64,000 nucleotides of DNA from Pseudomonas sp. MPC6 (GTDB taxonomy: Bacteria > Pseudomonadota > Gammaproteobacteria > Pseudomonadales > Pseudomonadaceae). Where the stretch lies: the NCBI RefSeq assembly GCF_006094435.1, contig NZ_CP034783.1, forward strand, positions 5,111,001 to 5,175,000, written 5' to 3'. Shown here piece by piece: positions 53,102 through 62,183 of the stretch. The first letter of the stretch is position 1; the number at the start of each line of letters is the position of its first letter. The notes under the pieces are model-generated. The model was not told the origin of the DNA. It worked only from the letters and a program-made list of their open reading frames with translations, and made no database searches. The translations under genes were made by a program, and so were the position numbers.

Positions 53102-53473
53102 TCAACCAATGCGTTCGAAAATCTTCTCGATTTTTTCTTTCAACGCCTGGGCCGTGAAGGGTTTGACCACATAGCCGTTGACACCGGCCTGGGCCGCTTC
53201 GATGATCTGCTCGCGCTTGGCTTCAGCGGTCACCATCAGCACCGGCAGGTGCTTGAGCTTTTCATCGGCACGCACGTGGCGCAGCAGATCGATGCCGGTC
53301 ATGCCAGGCATGTTCCAGTCGGTGACCAGAAAGTCAATGCTGCCGCTGTTGAGCATCGGAATGGCCGTGGTGCCATCATCCGCCTCGACCGTGTTGGTGA
53401 ACCCAAGGTCACGCAACAGGTTTTTAATGATCCGCCGCATCGTTGAGAAGTCATCAACGATGAGGATTTTCAT
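53102..53473 (-). CDS. cheY: Chemotaxis response regulator CheY
   Basis: A 123-aa single-domain receiver. [20 protein letters not shown] opens it, the phospho-acceptor lies in [13 protein letters not shown], and the conserved Thr/Ala and Lys are in MVTAEAKRE and GYVVKPFT. It binds FliM and FliN at the flagellar switch. A 168-nt gap upstream to fliA may hold its own promoter. Confidence 0.96.
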   Translation of the reverse strand: MKILIVDDFSTMRRIIKNLLRDLGFTNTVEADDGTTAIPMLNSGSIDFLVTDWNMPGMTGIDLLRHVRADEKLKHLPVLMVTAEAKREQIIEAAQAGVNGYVVKPFTAQALKEKIEKIFERIG

Positions 53474-53641
53474 GTTCTTGTCCAATTCGACCTCCAAGCA
53501 GTCTTAAACGCGCCCAGCACCTGGACGCGCCATTTCAATCAATCCGGCGATGCACTCGATGACTGTCTGGAACACAACAGATCGCGACCGGCGCAGTTGA
53601 ACACCGCACCAGCCACGTTCGCAGTGTCCCCAACACTGCCT

Positions 53642-54382
53642 TCAGCGCGCTCGCCACTCCCCCAAACGCGCCCGCAAACGGGCCGCGCACTGGCTGTGTA
53701 ACTGGCTGACCCGGGATTCGCTGACCCCCAGGACCTCGCCGATTTCCTTGAGATTGAGCTCTTCGTCGTAGTACAGCGCCAACACCAGTCGCTCACGCTC
53801 AGGCAAATTGGCAATCGCGTCCGCCAGCGCCGCCTGGAAGCGTTCATCTTCCAGGTCGCGCGACGGCTCCGGATGTGCACTCGCGCCGTCCTCGTGCAGC
53901 CCTTCGTGTTCGCCGTCCTGCAACAGATCGTCGAAACTGAATAACCGGCTGCCCAGGGTGTCGTTCAAAATCCCGTAATAATCGTCGAGACTCAATTGGA
54001 GTTCGGCCGCAACTTCGTGATCTTTAGCGTCGCGACCGGTTTTAGCTTCAATCGAGCGAATCGCGTCGCTGACCATGCGGGTATTGCGGTGGACCGAACG
54101 GGGCGCCCAGTCCCCCTTGCGCACCTCATCGAGCATCGCGCCGCGGATTCGGATGCCCGCGTACGTCTCGAAGCTGGCGCCTTTGCTGGCGTCATATTTG
54201 GTCGACACTTCCAGCAGGCCGATCATCCCGGCCTGGATCAGGTCTTCGACCTGGACACTGGCCGGCAGACGCGCCAGCAAGTGGTAAGCAATGCGTTTGA
54301 CCAGTGGCGCGTAACGCTCGATCAGCTCGTACTGCACGTCACGCGCCGACTGCTTGTAAAAGTTGTAGCCACTGGCTGTCAT
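53642..54382 (-). CDS. fliA: Flagellar sigma factor FliA (sigma-28)
   Basis: A 246-aa sigma factor. Region 2 shows YAPLVKRIAYHLLARLP and DLIQAGMIGLLEVSTKYD, region 3 DAKDHEVAAELQLSLDDYY and region 4 LKEIGEVLGVSESRVSQLHS. It directs transcription of late flagellar and chemotaxis genes. Start MTASGYNFYKQSARD at 54382 overlaps the fleN stop as ATGA. Confidence 0.95.
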   Translation of the reverse strand: MTASGYNFYKQSARDVQYELIERYAPLVKRIAYHLLARLPASVQVEDLIQAGMIGLLEVSTKYDASKGASFETYAGIRIRGAMLDEVRKGDWAPRSVHRNTRMVSDAIRSIEAKTGRDAKDHEVAAELQLSLDDYYGILNDTLGSRLFSFDDLLQDGEHEGLHEDGASAHPEPSRDLEDERFQAALADAIANLPERERLVLALYYDEELNLKEIGEVLGVSESRVSQLHSQCAARLRARLGEWRAR

Positions 54383-55209
54383 AGCACCGGTCCTGCGGTT
54401 TGTTGCACCAGGCGTTCGACGAAAAACTCCAGGTGCCCGCGGGGGTTGGCCGGCAACGGCCAGGTATCGACCTTCTGTGCAATGGCCTTGAAGGCCAGGG
54501 AGCACTTGGAACGCGGGAAGGCTTCATACACGGCGCGCTGCTTCTGTACGGCCTTGCGCACGCTTTCGTCGTACGGCACGGCGCCGACGTATTGCAAGGC
54601 GACGTCGAGGAAGCGATCCGTGACCTTGGTCAGCTTGGCGAACAGGTTGCGACCTTCCTGCGGGCTCTGGGCCATGTTGGCCAGGACGCGGAAGCGGTTC
54701 ATCCCGTAATCGCGGTTGAGCAACTTGATCAGGGCGTAGGCGTCGGTGATCGAGGTCGGTTCGTCGCAGACCACCAGCAACACTTCCTGGGCGGCGCGCA
54801 CGAAACTGACGACCGACTCGCCGATGCCCGCCGCGGTGTCGATCACCAAGACGTCGAGGTTATCGCCGATATCGCTGAAGGCCTGGATCAGGCCGGCATG
54901 TTGCGCCGGGCTCAGATGCACCATGCTCTGCGTGCCGGACGCGGCCGGGACGATACGAATGCCGCCGGGGCCTTGCAACAGGACGTCGCGCAGCTCGCAG
55001 CGGCCTTCGATCACGTCGGCCAGGGTCCGTTTCGGTGTCAGTCCCAGCAGGACGTCGACGTTCGCCAGCCCCAGATCGGCGTCCAGCAGCATGACTCGCC
55101 GGCCGAGCTCCGCTAGAGCCAGGGACAAGTTCACTGACACGTTAGTTTTCCCGACGCCACCTTTGCCGCCGGTCACCGCGATCACCTGTACGGGATGCAT
55201 GCTGCCCAT
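54379..55209 (-). CDS. fleN: Flagellar number regulator FleN (MinD-like ATPase)
   Basis: A 276-aa ParA/MinD-type protein: VTGGKGGVGKTNVSVNLSLA, LLDADLGLANVDVLLGL and DVLVIDTAAGIGESVVSF. It restrains FleQ and so limits the flagellum to one or few per pole. Start at 55209 or, nine nt on, at MHPVQVIAV. Confidence 0.95.
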   Translation of the reverse strand: MGSMHPVQVIAVTGGKGGVGKTNVSVNLSLALAELGRRVMLLDADLGLANVDVLLGLTPKRTLADVIEGRCELRDVLLQGPGGIRIVPAASGTQSMVHLSPAQHAGLIQAFSDIGDNLDVLVIDTAAGIGESVVSFVRAAQEVLLVVCDEPTSITDAYALIKLLNRDYGMNRFRVLANMAQSPQEGRNLFAKLTKVTDRFLDVALQYVGAVPYDESVRKAVQKQRAVYEAFPRSKCSLAFKAIAQKVDTWPLPANPRGHLEFFVERLVQQTAGPVL

Positions 55210-55325
55210 GTTATTTCTTTACCTTGTCTTGCATAGACGGAGGCCACATTACTGGCTGCGCGTTCACCAACGGAACAATGCATGGCAGACCATCGATGTA
55301 GGTACAAAAACTATTCATTAATACC

Positions 55326-56657
55326 TCAGCCGACCCGCTTGGTCGGGCTGTGATAAATATCAGCGAACATATCAGCCATGGCTTCCTCGCTAGGTTCTTC
55401 CTGCATTTGCACGCTTACTGCGCGGCTGACCAACTGATGACGCCGCGGCAGATGCAAATCATCGGGAATCCGCGGGCCATCGGTCAGGTAAGCCACCGGT
55501 AAATCATGGCTGATGGCCAGGCTCAACACCTCGCCCAGGCTGGCCGTTTCATCCAGTTTAGTCAGGATGCAGCCGGCGAGCCCGCAGCGCTTGTAACTGT
55601 GATAAGCGGCCGTCAGCACCTGTTTCTGGCTGGTGGTGGCCAGGACCAGATAATTTTTTGACTTGATGCCGCGCACGGCCAGGCTTTCGAGCTGCATGCG
55701 CAATGCCGGGTCGCTGGCCTGCAGGCCGGCGGTATCGATCAGCACCACACGCTTGCGCAGCAAGGGATCGAGCGCCTGCACCAACGATTGCCCCGGGTCG
55801 ACGTGCGTCACCGGCACATTGAGGATGCGGCCGAGGGTCTTGAGCTGTTCCTGGGCACCGATCCGGTAGCTGTCCATGCTCACCAGCGCGATATGCTGCG
55901 CGCCGTACTTGAGCACGTAACGGGCCGCGAGTTTGGCCAGGGTGGTGGTCTTGCCCATGCCCGCAGGGCCGACCATGGCAATCACACCGCCCTCTTCCAA
56001 GGGTTCGATCTCCGGTATGTTGATCATCCGCGCCAGGTGCGCCAGCAACATGCGCCAGGCCTGACGGGGCTCTTCGATGTCGGGAATCATGTCCAGCAGA
56101 TCCCGGGACAACGGGCCGGACAGGCCGATGCGCTGCATGCGCCGCCAGAGGCTGGCCTGGGCCGGACGGCTGCCTTGCAGCTGGTTCCAGGCCAGGGAGC
56201 CGAGTTGCACTTCCATCAGTTCGCGCAGGCTGTTGAGCTCGAAACGCATCGAGTCGAACGCACGTGGGTCGACGCCGCCGGATGCAGGCGCGGCAGGCGC
56301 GGGTTCAGGGCGCGCAGGCTCGGCGAAAGTCGGTTCGACCAGCGGCTCGGCGGCAGTCAATGGCAGGCCGGCGAACAACTGGCGATTGGTGCCCTTGTCG
56401 CTCTCGCCTTCGCTGCGCAGGCTCAGTTCGGCCTGGGCGGTGACGATCCGCGACTGGGTCTTGCGCAGCTCGTCTTCGAGCTCCATGTTCGGCACGCGCG
56501 GCGCCAGCGCCGACAGCTTGTAATCCAGGGCAGCCGTCAGCTCGACACCACCGGCGATCCGGCGGTTGCCGATGATGGCGGCGTCAGCGCCCAGTTCATC
56601 ACGAACCAGCTTCATGGCCTGACGCATATCGGCGGCGAAAAAACGCTTAACTTGCAT
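55326..56657 (-). CDS. flhF: Flagellar biosynthesis GTPase FlhF
   Basis: A 443-aa SRP-type GTPase. N-terminal B region MQVKRFFAADMRQAMKLV, a linker rich in Ala and Pro near 110-130, then the NG domain: MVGPAGMGKTTTLAKLAARY near residue 230, VLIDTAGLQ and ILTKLDETASLGEVL. It marks the pole where the flagellum is built and partners FleN. G1 loop and guanine-specificity segment (TKLD) are intact. Confidence 0.94.
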   Translation of the reverse strand: MQVKRFFAADMRQAMKLVRDELGADAAIIGNRRIAGGVELTAALDYKLSALAPRVPNMELEDELRKTQSRIVTAQAELSLRSEGESDKGTNRQLFAGLPLTAAEPLVEPTFAEPARPEPAPAAPASGGVDPRAFDSMRFELNSLRELMEVQLGSLAWNQLQGSRPAQASLWRRMQRIGLSGPLSRDLLDMIPDIEEPRQAWRMLLAHLARMINIPEIEPLEEGGVIAMVGPAGMGKTTTLAKLAARYVLKYGAQHIALVSMDSYRIGAQEQLKTLGRILNVPVTHVDPGQSLVQALDPLLRKRVVLIDTAGLQASDPALRMQLESLAVRGIKSKNYLVLATTSQKQVLTAAYHSYKRCGLAGCILTKLDETASLGEVLSLAISHDLPVAYLTDGPRIPDDLHLPRRHQLVSRAVSVQMQEEPSEEAMADMFADIYHSPTKRVG

Positions 56658-56668
56658 GAACCCTTACC

Positions 56669-58798
56669 TCAGCCGTTGGGCCCTACTGTCGCAACGATGG
56701 TCACTTGCTTGTTGTCAGGGATTTCCTGATACGCCAACACATGCAAACCCGGGACGGCGAGTCGGCCAAATCGCGAGAGCATCGCGCGAACCGGGCCGGC
56801 TACCAGCAGAATCACCGGTTGACCTTGCATTTCCTGGCGCTGCGCCGCTTCGATCAACGAACGCTGCAGCTTTTCAGCCATGCTTGGTTCCAGCAGAACA
56901 CCCTCTTCCGAGCCTTGTCCCGCCTTCTGCAGACTATTGAGCAATATCTGTTCCAACCTTGGCTCCAGCGTGATCACTGGCAGCTCGGAGTCAGTGCCTA
57001 CAATGCTTTGGACGATTGCGCGGGACACGCCAACCCGCACGGCAGCCACCAGCGCGGCGGTATCTTGACTCTTGGCCGCGTTGTTCGCGATGGCCTCGGC
57101 AATGCTGCGAATGTCCCGCACCGGCACCTGTTCGGCCAGCAATGCCTGCAACACCTTGAGCAACTGCGACAGCGAAACCACGCCCGGCACCAGCTCTTCG
57201 GCCAGTTTTGGCGAGCTTTTTGCCAGCAATAGCATGAGTTGTTGCACTTCTTCGTGGCCGATCAGCTCACTGGAGTGCTTGTACAGAATCTGGTTCAAGT
57301 GGGTTGCCACCACGGTACTGGCGTCGACCACGGTGTAACCGAGGGATTGCGCCTGGGCACGCTGGCTGACTTCGATCCAGACCGCTTCCAGGCCGAAAGC
57401 CGGATCTTTGGCGTTTATGCCGTTCAACGTACCGTAGACCTGCCCCGGGTTGATCGCCAGCTCCCGATCCGGGTAAATCTCCGCTTCGGCCAGGATCACC
57501 CCCATCAGGGTCAGGCGATAGGCGCTCGGCGCCAGGTCGAGGTTGTCACGGATATGCACCGTCGGCATGAGGAAGCCGAGGTCCTGGGACAGCTTCTTGC
57601 GCACGCCCTTGATTCGCGCCAGCAACTGCCCACCCTGGTTGCGATCCACCAGCGGAATCAGGCGGTAGCCGACTTCCAGGCCGATCATGTCGATCGGGGT
57701 GACGTCGTCCCAGCCCAGCTCCTTGGTTTCCTGGGCGCGGGCCGGCGATGGCAGCAGCTCCTGCTGACGCTGCACCTCTTGCAGGGCCTGCACCTTGACC
57801 GTGTTCTGCTTCTTCCAGAACAGGTACGCGCCGCCGCCGGCCAGGGCCGCCATGCTGAGAAAGGAGAAGTGCGGCATGCCCGGCACCAGGCCCATCACTG
57901 CCATCAGACCGGCCGCGACCGCCAAGGCTTTCGGCGAGGCGAACATCTGGCGATTGATCTGCTTGCCCATGTCTTCGGAACCGGACGCACGGGTCACCAT
58001 GATCGCGGCGGCTGTCGATAACAACAGTGATGGCAATTGCGCCACCAAACCGTCACCGATGGTCAACAACGCGTAGACCTTGCCGGCTTCGCCGAAGGTC
58101 ATGCCGTGCTGGAAGATCCCGACCGCCACGCCGCCGATCAGGTTGATGAACAGAATCAACAGGCCGGCGATGGCGTCACCGCGCACGAACTTGCTGGCAC
58201 CGTCCATGGAACCGTAGAACTCGGCTTCCTGGGCCACTTCGGAACGTCGGGCCTTGGCCTGGTTCTGGTCGATCAAACCGGCGTTCAAGTCGGCGTCGAT
58301 CGCCATCTGTTTACCGGGCATGGCATCGAGGGTGAAACGCGCGCTGACCTCGGAAATCCGCCCGGCACCCTTGGTCACCACGACGAAGTTGATGATCATC
58401 AAGATCGCGAAGACCACGATACCGACCACGTAGTTACCGCCGATCACCACCTCGCCGAAGGCCTGGATCACCTTGCCGGCGGCGGCGTGGCCGTCCTGGC
58501 CGTGGAGCATCACCACCCGCGTCGAGGCCACGTTCAACGCCAGCCGCAGCAGCGTCGCCACCAGCAGGATGGTCGGGAACACCGCGAAATCCAGCGGGCG
58601 CAAGGCGTAGACGCAGACCAGCAGGACCACGATCGACAGCGCAATGTTGAACGTGAAAAACACGTCCAGCAGGAACGGCGGCATCGGCAACATCATCATC
58701 GCCAGCATGACCAGCAACAACAACGGCACGCCCAGATTGCCCCGACTCAGGTCGGCAACGTTCGTGCGAGCAGTGTTGAGTAACTGAGAGCGATCCAC
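56669..58798 (-). CDS. flhA: Flagellar export gate protein FlhA
   Basis: A 709-aa protein with eight N-terminal helices (LGVPLLLLVMLAMMMLPMPP; the FHIPEP region as GKQMAIDADLNAGLIDQNQA) and a large cytoplasmic domain that docks substrates and chaperones. The start is a GTG at 58798 (VDRSQLLNTARTN) behind GGGGA; the longer frame to 59050 runs through a REP element and is not coding. A sigma-54-type promoter lies 63 nt upstream. Confidence 0.95.
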   Translation of the reverse strand: MDRSQLLNTARTNVADLSRGNLGVPLLLLVMLAMMMLPMPPFLLDVFFTFNIALSIVVLLVCVYALRPLDFAVFPTILLVATLLRLALNVASTRVVMLHGQDGHAAAGKVIQAFGEVVIGGNYVVGIVVFAILMIINFVVVTKGAGRISEVSARFTLDAMPGKQMAIDADLNAGLIDQNQAKARRSEVAQEAEFYGSMDGASKFVRGDAIAGLLILFINLIGGVAVGIFQHGMTFGEAGKVYALLTIGDGLVAQLPSLLLSTAAAIMVTRASGSEDMGKQINRQMFASPKALAVAAGLMAVMGLVPGMPHFSFLSMAALAGGGAYLFWKKQNTVKVQALQEVQRQQELLPSPARAQETKELGWDDVTPIDMIGLEVGYRLIPLVDRNQGGQLLARIKGVRKKLSQDLGFLMPTVHIRDNLDLAPSAYRLTLMGVILAEAEIYPDRELAINPGQVYGTLNGINAKDPAFGLEAVWIEVSQRAQAQSLGYTVVDASTVVATHLNQILYKHSSELIGHEEVQQLMLLLAKSSPKLAEELVPGVVSLSQLLKVLQALLAEQVPVRDIRSIAEAIANNAAKSQDTAALVAAVRVGVSRAIVQSIVGTDSELPVITLEPRLEQILLNSLQKAGQGSEEGVLLEPSMAEKLQRSLIEAAQRQEMQGQPVILLVAGPVRAMLSRFGRLAVPGLHVLAYQEIPDNKQVTIVATVGPNG

Positions 58799-58860
58799 CG
58801 GTTTTTCCCCGTGCCTTTGAAGCAAACTTTTGACGCCAGATGCAGGCGCAGAGCGGCTAC

Positions 58861-58876
58861 TGCAAGAAACCTTCCA
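58861..58876 (-). promoter_or_regulatory. Putative sigma-54 promoter of flhA
   Basis: The minus strand reads TGGAAGGTTTCTTGCA: GG and GC elements with the exact 10-nt spacing of -24/-12 promoters and TTGC conserved. Upstream of flhA, which in pseudomonads is controlled by FleQ and RpoN. Confidence 0.6.
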
Positions 58877-58938
58877 ACTTTTGCGGAGGGTTGAAACAGA
58901 GGGGTTTAATCGGGATTTTTTAGTGTCAGGGCCGACCT

Positions 58939-59030
58939 CTTCGCGGGCAAGCCCGCTCCCACAAGGTTCTGTGTCGACCGGTGATTTTGCGGTGGTCCCC
59001 GATCCTGTGGGAGCCGGGCTTGCTTGCGAT
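58939..59030. repeat. REPIN in the flhA upstream region
   Basis: Two arms of the TGTGGGAGCGGGCTTGCTCG family in outward order; the second (TGTGGGAGCCGGGCTTGCTT) has an extra base. Confidence 0.75.
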
Positions 59031-59253
59031 GAGGCCGGCACTGCTGCCACCCATCTCCCGAAAAATACAAAATCTGAGCGGCTGAAGGCTGCGATCTTTT
59101 GATCTTAAACATCCGTGTTTAAACGACATCTCCAGACACTTACAGAGCCTACACATTCTTGCGCCGCAGCCTACGACTGCATCAGAATCCGCCGGCTTGT
59201 GCGCCTGAGGGCCGGGCTCTATCGTTTCTCGGTCGCTGAAAAGCAGCGATCGG

Positions 59254-59421
59254 GTTTGGTAGCCCGCCGCTCACACATGGCGCACAGCGTCACCTTGTCC
59301 AAGTGCTTTATCGGCACTTGTTTTTATGGTGGCTGTGCGCAGGGCGCCCTCGGGCGCGCCGGTTTTTCCATGTGGGCCGGTCTACCAACCTGCGTATGGC
59401 CGCCGCCTCTCGTTTGGTAGC
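59254..59421 (+). ncRNA. Structured leader RNA, possibly C4-like
   Basis: Nested perfect stems: GCGCACAGC (59280-59288) with GCTGTGCGC (59332-59340), CAAGTGC (59300-59306) with GCACTTG (59314-59320), and GCGCC with GGCGC around CTCG (59344-59357). CTACCAA at 59382-59388 can pair either with TTGGTAG at 59256-59262 or with the second TTGGTAG at 59414-59420. The second site is about 40 nt before the DUF6124-type start. This two-state layout resembles phage C4 antisense RNAs. Class assignment is inference; the complementarity is seen directly. Confidence 0.6.
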
Positions 59422-59461
59422 GAAGGTGATGGCTCTTCCCATTACATATGGAGTTCCATCT

Positions 59462-59824
59462 ATGTTCAAAGTAACGCCCAACCCGCCGGAAACCGATGCC
59501 GTTTCCCCAGACACCTCGATCGACTCGCAAAAACTCCACGAAGCCGCCGACCGAGCCCTCGATGAGTACATCAATCTATCCGCCCGCATAAACGCCACGG
59601 AGCGCAAGCCCAGCACGATGTTTGTGATTGCGCCCGGCATCGACACCGAAAGCCTGTTGGCCCACGCCTGCGAGTCGCTGGCGTCGGCCAGGGTCGTGGC
59701 GGATGACTTTGCTGCAGGGCTGAAAGGTTCACAGCGCCATACGATGCTGGCCATTTCGCAGATGATCATGCTCGGCGAATTGGCGGTGAATCGCGCGCTG
59801 GATAACCTCGATCCGCAGGGTTAG
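59462..59824 (+). CDS. DUF6124-family small protein
   Basis: A 120-aa protein starting MFKVTPNPPETDAVSPDTS, with GGAG 8 nt upstream. Then come a helix LHEAADRALDEYINLSARI, the phrase PSTMFVIAPGIDTESLLAHA and a C-terminal helix pair. This is a common, uncharacterised Pseudomonas family. It is alone on its strand inside the flagellar region and follows a structured leader. No signal peptide or membrane segment. Confidence 0.82.
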   Translation: MFKVTPNPPETDAVSPDTSIDSQKLHEAADRALDEYINLSARINATERKPSTMFVIAPGIDTESLLAHACESLASARVVADDFAAGLKGSQRHTMLAISQMIMLGELAVNRALDNLDPQG

Positions 59825-59860
59825 ACAGAGTGATGCGGGCTTGAGTCAAAGCGCAATCCC

Positions 59861-59950
59861 TGTGGGAGCGGGCTTGCTCGCGAAGAGGGAGTGTCAGGCG
59901 GCACTGATTGCGCCTGACACTCCGCTTTCGCGAGCAAGCCCGCTCCCACA
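59861..59950. repeat. REPIN between the DUF6124 gene and flhB
   Basis: Inverted TGTGGGAGCGGGCTTGCTCG arms around about 40 nt, placed between two convergent genes. Confidence 0.85.
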
Positions 59951-59984
59951 GGTTTTTGTGTATGGCTGACTGGTTTGGGGCTGG

Positions 59985-61124
59985 TCAGGAATCGCGGCGC
60001 AGGTCCGGCGGAATCGGCAGGTCATCCTTGAGCGGATCCGGGCGTTTGCCCTTGCCTGCGCGGTGCTGGCGGATCTGGTAGACGTAGGCCAATACCTGCG
60101 CGACGGCCAGATACAGCCCGCCCGGGATCTCTTGCTCAAGCTCGGTGGAGTAGTAGATCGACCGCGCCAGCGCCGGGGATTCGAGCAGCATCACCTCGTT
60201 GGCCACGGCAATCTCGCGCATCTTCAACGCGAGGAAATCACTGCCCTTGGCCACCAGCGTCGGCGCCCCGCCTTTGTCCGGGTCGTATTTGAGCGCCACG
60301 GCGTAGTGGGTCGGGTTGGTGATGACCACATCCGCATCAGGGATTGCCGCCATCATCCGCCGCTGGGACATTTCGCGCTGCAACTGGCGAATCCGTTGCT
60401 TGACCTCCGGCCGCCCTTCCTGGTCCTTGTGCTCGTCGCGAATTTCCTGCTTGGTCATCTTCAGTTTCTTGGCGGTTTCCCACAGCTGCACCGGCACGTC
60501 CACCGCGGCGATGATGATCAGGCCGCAGGCCATCCATAACGTGCTCCAGCCGACCACTTGCAGGCTATGGATGATCGCCATGTCCAGCGGTTCATGGGCG
60601 ATGCGCAGCAGGTCGTCGATGTCCGAGGACAACACCGCCAGCGCCACGAACAGGATGATGAAAAACTTGGCCAGGGCCTTGAGCAGTTCCACCACGGCCT
60701 TGGCCGAGAACATGCGCTTGAGGCCGGCGCCGGGGTTCATCCGGCTGAACTTGGGCGCCATGGTGCCGGCGGAGAACAACCAGCCGCCCAGGGAAATCGG
60801 ACCGATCACCGCCGCCAGCAACAAGGTGATCATTACCGGCTGGATCGCCAGCAAGGCAATCAGCCCCGAGTGCAGCAGGTAGGTGCCCATGGCGCCCTGG
60901 TCCAGCACCACCTCCCGCGGCAGCGTGAAGTTCATGCGCATCAGTTCCATCAGTTCCTGGGCCAGTGCACCGCCGAAAATCAGCAGTGCGCTGGCACCGG
61001 CGAGCATGATCGCCAGGGTGTTGAGTTCCTTGGAGCGGGCAATCTCGCCCTTCTCCCGGGCGTCCTTTTTCTTTTTCTCCGTGGGGTCTTCTGTTTTGTC
61101 CTGACCGCTTTCGCTCTCTGCCAT
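59985..61124 (-). CDS. flhB: Flagellar export switch protein FlhB
   Basis: A 379-aa protein with four helices and a cytoplasmic domain that self-cleaves in NPTHYAVALKYD near residue 270. The start MAESESGQDKTEDPTEKKKK is typical. It recognises FliK and changes export specificity from rod-hook to filament subunits. The C-terminus is extended and basic (RQHRAGKGKRPDPLKDD). Confidence 0.96.
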   Translation of the reverse strand: MAESESGQDKTEDPTEKKKKDAREKGEIARSKELNTLAIMLAGASALLIFGGALAQELMELMRMNFTLPREVVLDQGAMGTYLLHSGLIALLAIQPVMITLLLAAVIGPISLGGWLFSAGTMAPKFSRMNPGAGLKRMFSAKAVVELLKALAKFFIILFVALAVLSSDIDDLLRIAHEPLDMAIIHSLQVVGWSTLWMACGLIIIAAVDVPVQLWETAKKLKMTKQEIRDEHKDQEGRPEVKQRIRQLQREMSQRRMMAAIPDADVVITNPTHYAVALKYDPDKGGAPTLVAKGSDFLALKMREIAVANEVMLLESPALARSIYYSTELEQEIPGGLYLAVAQVLAYVYQIRQHRAGKGKRPDPLKDDLPIPPDLRRDS

Positions 61125-61127
61125 GAC

Positions 61128-61910
61128 TCAGCGCGCCCGTGCCAGTTCGCGTAACCACTGCAAGGCCTCGGAGGCCAGCGGTTGGTACTGATTGATGATG
61201 TCCGCCAGCCCGACCCAGACGATGAACAGCCCGAGCACCAGGGTCAGCGGGAAGCCGATGGAGAAGATGTTCAGTTGCGGCGCCGCCCGGGTCATCACGC
61301 CAAACGCGATGTTGACCACCAGCAACGCGGTGATCGCCGGCAGCACCAGCAACAGCGCAGCGCCCAGGACCCAGCCGAGCTTGCCGGCCAGCTCCCAGAA
61401 ATGATTGACCACCAACCCGCTGCCGACCGGCAAGGTGGTGAAGCTCTCAGTGAGGATTTCGAACACCACCAGGTGGCCGTTCATGGACAGGAACAGCAGC
61501 GTGACCAGCATGGTGAAGAACTGCCCGATCACCGCCACCGACACGCCGTTGGTGGGATCGACCATCGAGGCGAAGCCCATGCCCATCTGAATGGAAACGA
61601 TCTGCCCGGCAATGACGAAGGCCTGGAAAAACAGCTGCAAGGCGAACCCCAGCACCGCGCCGATCAGGATCTGCTCGGCAATCAGCAACAGCCCGCTCAA
61701 GTCCAGCGCATTGACCGGCGGCATCGGCGGCAGGCCCGGGACGATCACCACCGTGATGGCCAGCGCGAAGTACAGGCGCACGCGCAGGGGCACCAGGGTC
61801 GTGCCCACGATCGGCATCACCATCAGCAACGCCCCCACGCGAAAGAGCGGCAACATGAACGTCGCCACCCAGGTGCTGATCTGGGTATCGGTCAGCTGCA
61901 GCAGCGACAT
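61128..61910 (-). CDS. fliR: Flagellar export protein FliR
   Basis: A 260-aa membrane protein of the export core. FRVGALLMVMPIVGTTLVPL near residue 24 and GFASMVDPTNGVSVAVIGQF near 130 are FliR landmarks. It joins FliP and FliQ in the gate. Spaced 3 nt from flhB and fliQ. Confidence 0.95.
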   Translation of the reverse strand: MSLLQLTDTQISTWVATFMLPLFRVGALLMVMPIVGTTLVPLRVRLYFALAITVVIVPGLPPMPPVNALDLSGLLLIAEQILIGAVLGFALQLFFQAFVIAGQIVSIQMGMGFASMVDPTNGVSVAVIGQFFTMLVTLLFLSMNGHLVVFEILTESFTTLPVGSGLVVNHFWELAGKLGWVLGAALLLVLPAITALLVVNIAFGVMTRAAPQLNIFSIGFPLTLVLGLFIVWVGLADIINQYQPLASEALQWLRELARAR

Positions 61911-61913
61911 GGT

Positions 61914-62183
61914 CTAGCCGATGACCTGGGGAATACTGCCGTACAACTGCAGGATGTATTCCATGAAGGTCTGCACCAGCCACGGGCCGGCGACGATCAG
62001 CGTCACCAGCATCACCAGCAGGCGCGGCAAAAAGCTCAGGGTCTGTTCGTTGATCTGGGTGGCGGCCTGGAACATCGCCACCAGCAGGCCCACCAGCAGA
62101 CTCGGGATCACCAGCACGGCCACCATCATGGTGGTCAGCCACAGCGCTTCGCGGAAGATGTCGACCGCCACTTCCGGGGTCAT
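61914..62183 (-). CDS. fliQ: Flagellar export protein FliQ
   Basis: An 89-aa two-helix protein: [20 protein letters not shown] then [20 protein letters not shown]. Four copies surround the FliP5-FliR1 gate. ATGA overlap with fliP. Confidence 0.96.
   Translation of the reverse strand: MTPEVAVDIFREALWLTTMMVAVLVIPSLLVGLLVAMFQAATQINEQTLSFLPRLLVMLVTLIVAGPWLVQTFMEYILQLYGSIPQVIG

Larger units (their letters stand above)
58799..59461. other. Intergenic region between flhA and the DUF6124 gene
   Basis: 660 nt without a protein gene. From left to right it holds a sigma-54-type promoter for flhA, a REPIN, about 200 nt with no clear signal, and a structured leader RNA for the rightward DUF6124-type gene. 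Confidence 0.7.

Noticed and set aside
58799..59050. 84-residue N-terminal extension of flhA
   Set aside because: It translates a REPIN (GSGLAREE-type artefact) and the sigma-54 promoter; the GTG at 58798 has a strong ribosome-binding site and matches the family start.
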